A stretch of 64,000 nucleotides of DNA, from NCBI RefSeq assembly GCF_037392515.1, contig NC_090290.1, forward strand, positions 37,330,753 to 37,394,752, in the 5' to 3' direction. A program made the position numbers and the translations under genes. Positions within the stretch are counted from its first letter, which is position 1. The number at the start of each line of letters is the position of its first letter. This document shows positions 63,389 to 64,000 of this stretch, piece by piece. The notes beneath the pieces were generated by a model, which searched no databases, had not been told where the DNA came from, and saw nothing but the letters and a program-made list of their open reading frames with translations. The stretch is from Haliotis asinina. Lineage: Eukaryota; Mollusca; Gastropoda; Lepetellida; Haliotidae.

Positions 63389-64000
63389 CACCCAGATTGT
63401 ATCACCTATTTCAGCACGGCTCCCTTGGGAGTTGCATTTGCCGCCTTACACGCGCATGCTGCATGTCGTTAGATAGCGGGACCCTTGCGCGTCACGTAGA
63501 ATTTTTCCGTTTCTTTTTTTTGGCAAATTTACAGCCGAGCAATTAAGGTTTCTGTGATTTTAGGCCGTCTGAATTTCTTCCACAGATGTCTCGGTGGAAG
63601 ACTTTTCTTCCACCCAGCCTCCGGTGGAAGTCGCTCACGCCATTGTATTTTGGAAGCCTTTAACTTTGTGATATCTATGCATGTTATACATGGTTAGAAA
63701 CCCGATCCAACGCTCTCTCCAAAAATGCAAACGTGATTCTATTGCTGCCCCTGGTAACCAGTCCAGATTGAATCTCCGACATGATGGTTTGTGTAATTTT
63801 GTTGAACTTCAATTCTTCTATATCACAGCAGTCATCATGCCACCATAGTCCGGTCATGATGTAATGGCAACCACTCTTACTATTCACATCAGAAAATGCA
63901 TTTCTATACTGCATTTGAAAGCCATTTAAAGCGTGTGTCAGACAGTGTATAACGCGCACACGTTGCGCATTTAGTGGTGGAGCTATATGGGTATTAATGT
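63389..64000. other. Unique sequence after the duplication end
   Basis: Presumed intron 1 of the second gene. A minus frame (63684-63959) of 91 codons shows no recognisable domain. Near-palindromic TTCCACAGATGTC... GGTGGAAG repeats occur at 63580-63635. Confidence 0.35.

Overview
This is nuclear DNA of a marine invertebrate, most likely a gastropod mollusc and plausibly an abalone (Haliotis-like). The evidence is spliced genes with GT-AG introns, dense tRNA-derived SINEs ending in (ACTC)n, and a dispersed repeat reading TTTTACGCCGCACTCAACA that I associate with abalone sequence. Genus is inference, not shown.

The main host gene runs from 3650 to 26063 on the + strand. It assembles into 14 exons with consistent phases and encodes a 546-aa patatin-like phospholipase. 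It has a GGGAKG oxyanion loop, a GASAG nucleophile, a DGG catalytic Asp, an MGNQIS N-terminus suited to myristoylation, and two EF-hands inside the patatin domain. Its introns hold minisatellites, SINEs, a 505-bp MITE and, in intron 11, a complete DIRS retrotransposon (17980-24941) ending 9 nt before the exon 12 acceptor. Exon 1 and upstream DNA of a second copy lie at 59757-63388, so this is a duplicated gene family.

29305-36400 is a 76-bp satellite split by a 6.2-kb TIR transposon (29590-35768). That element has CACAG ends, a 3-bp target duplication and subterminal TTTCCG arrays. It resembles CACTA/EnSpm and carries a 4-exon, 204-aa gene.

38692-52947 is a full-length Maverick/Polinton of 14,256 bp. 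It has 343-bp TIRs, an integrase, protein-primed DNA polymerase B, FtsK-like packaging ATPase, major and probable minor capsid genes and about nine accessory genes. Its polymerase, major capsid gene and last gene are broken, so it is recent but probably not autonomous. Short G5/C5 palindromes recur inside its ORFs.

53420-58932 is a full-length RNase H-bearing non-LTR retrotransposon with an 11-bp target duplication. Its reverse transcriptase reads FADN where FADD is expected. A short LINE 3' fragment with a (TAGG)n tail (59240-59655) separates it from the duplicated host segment.
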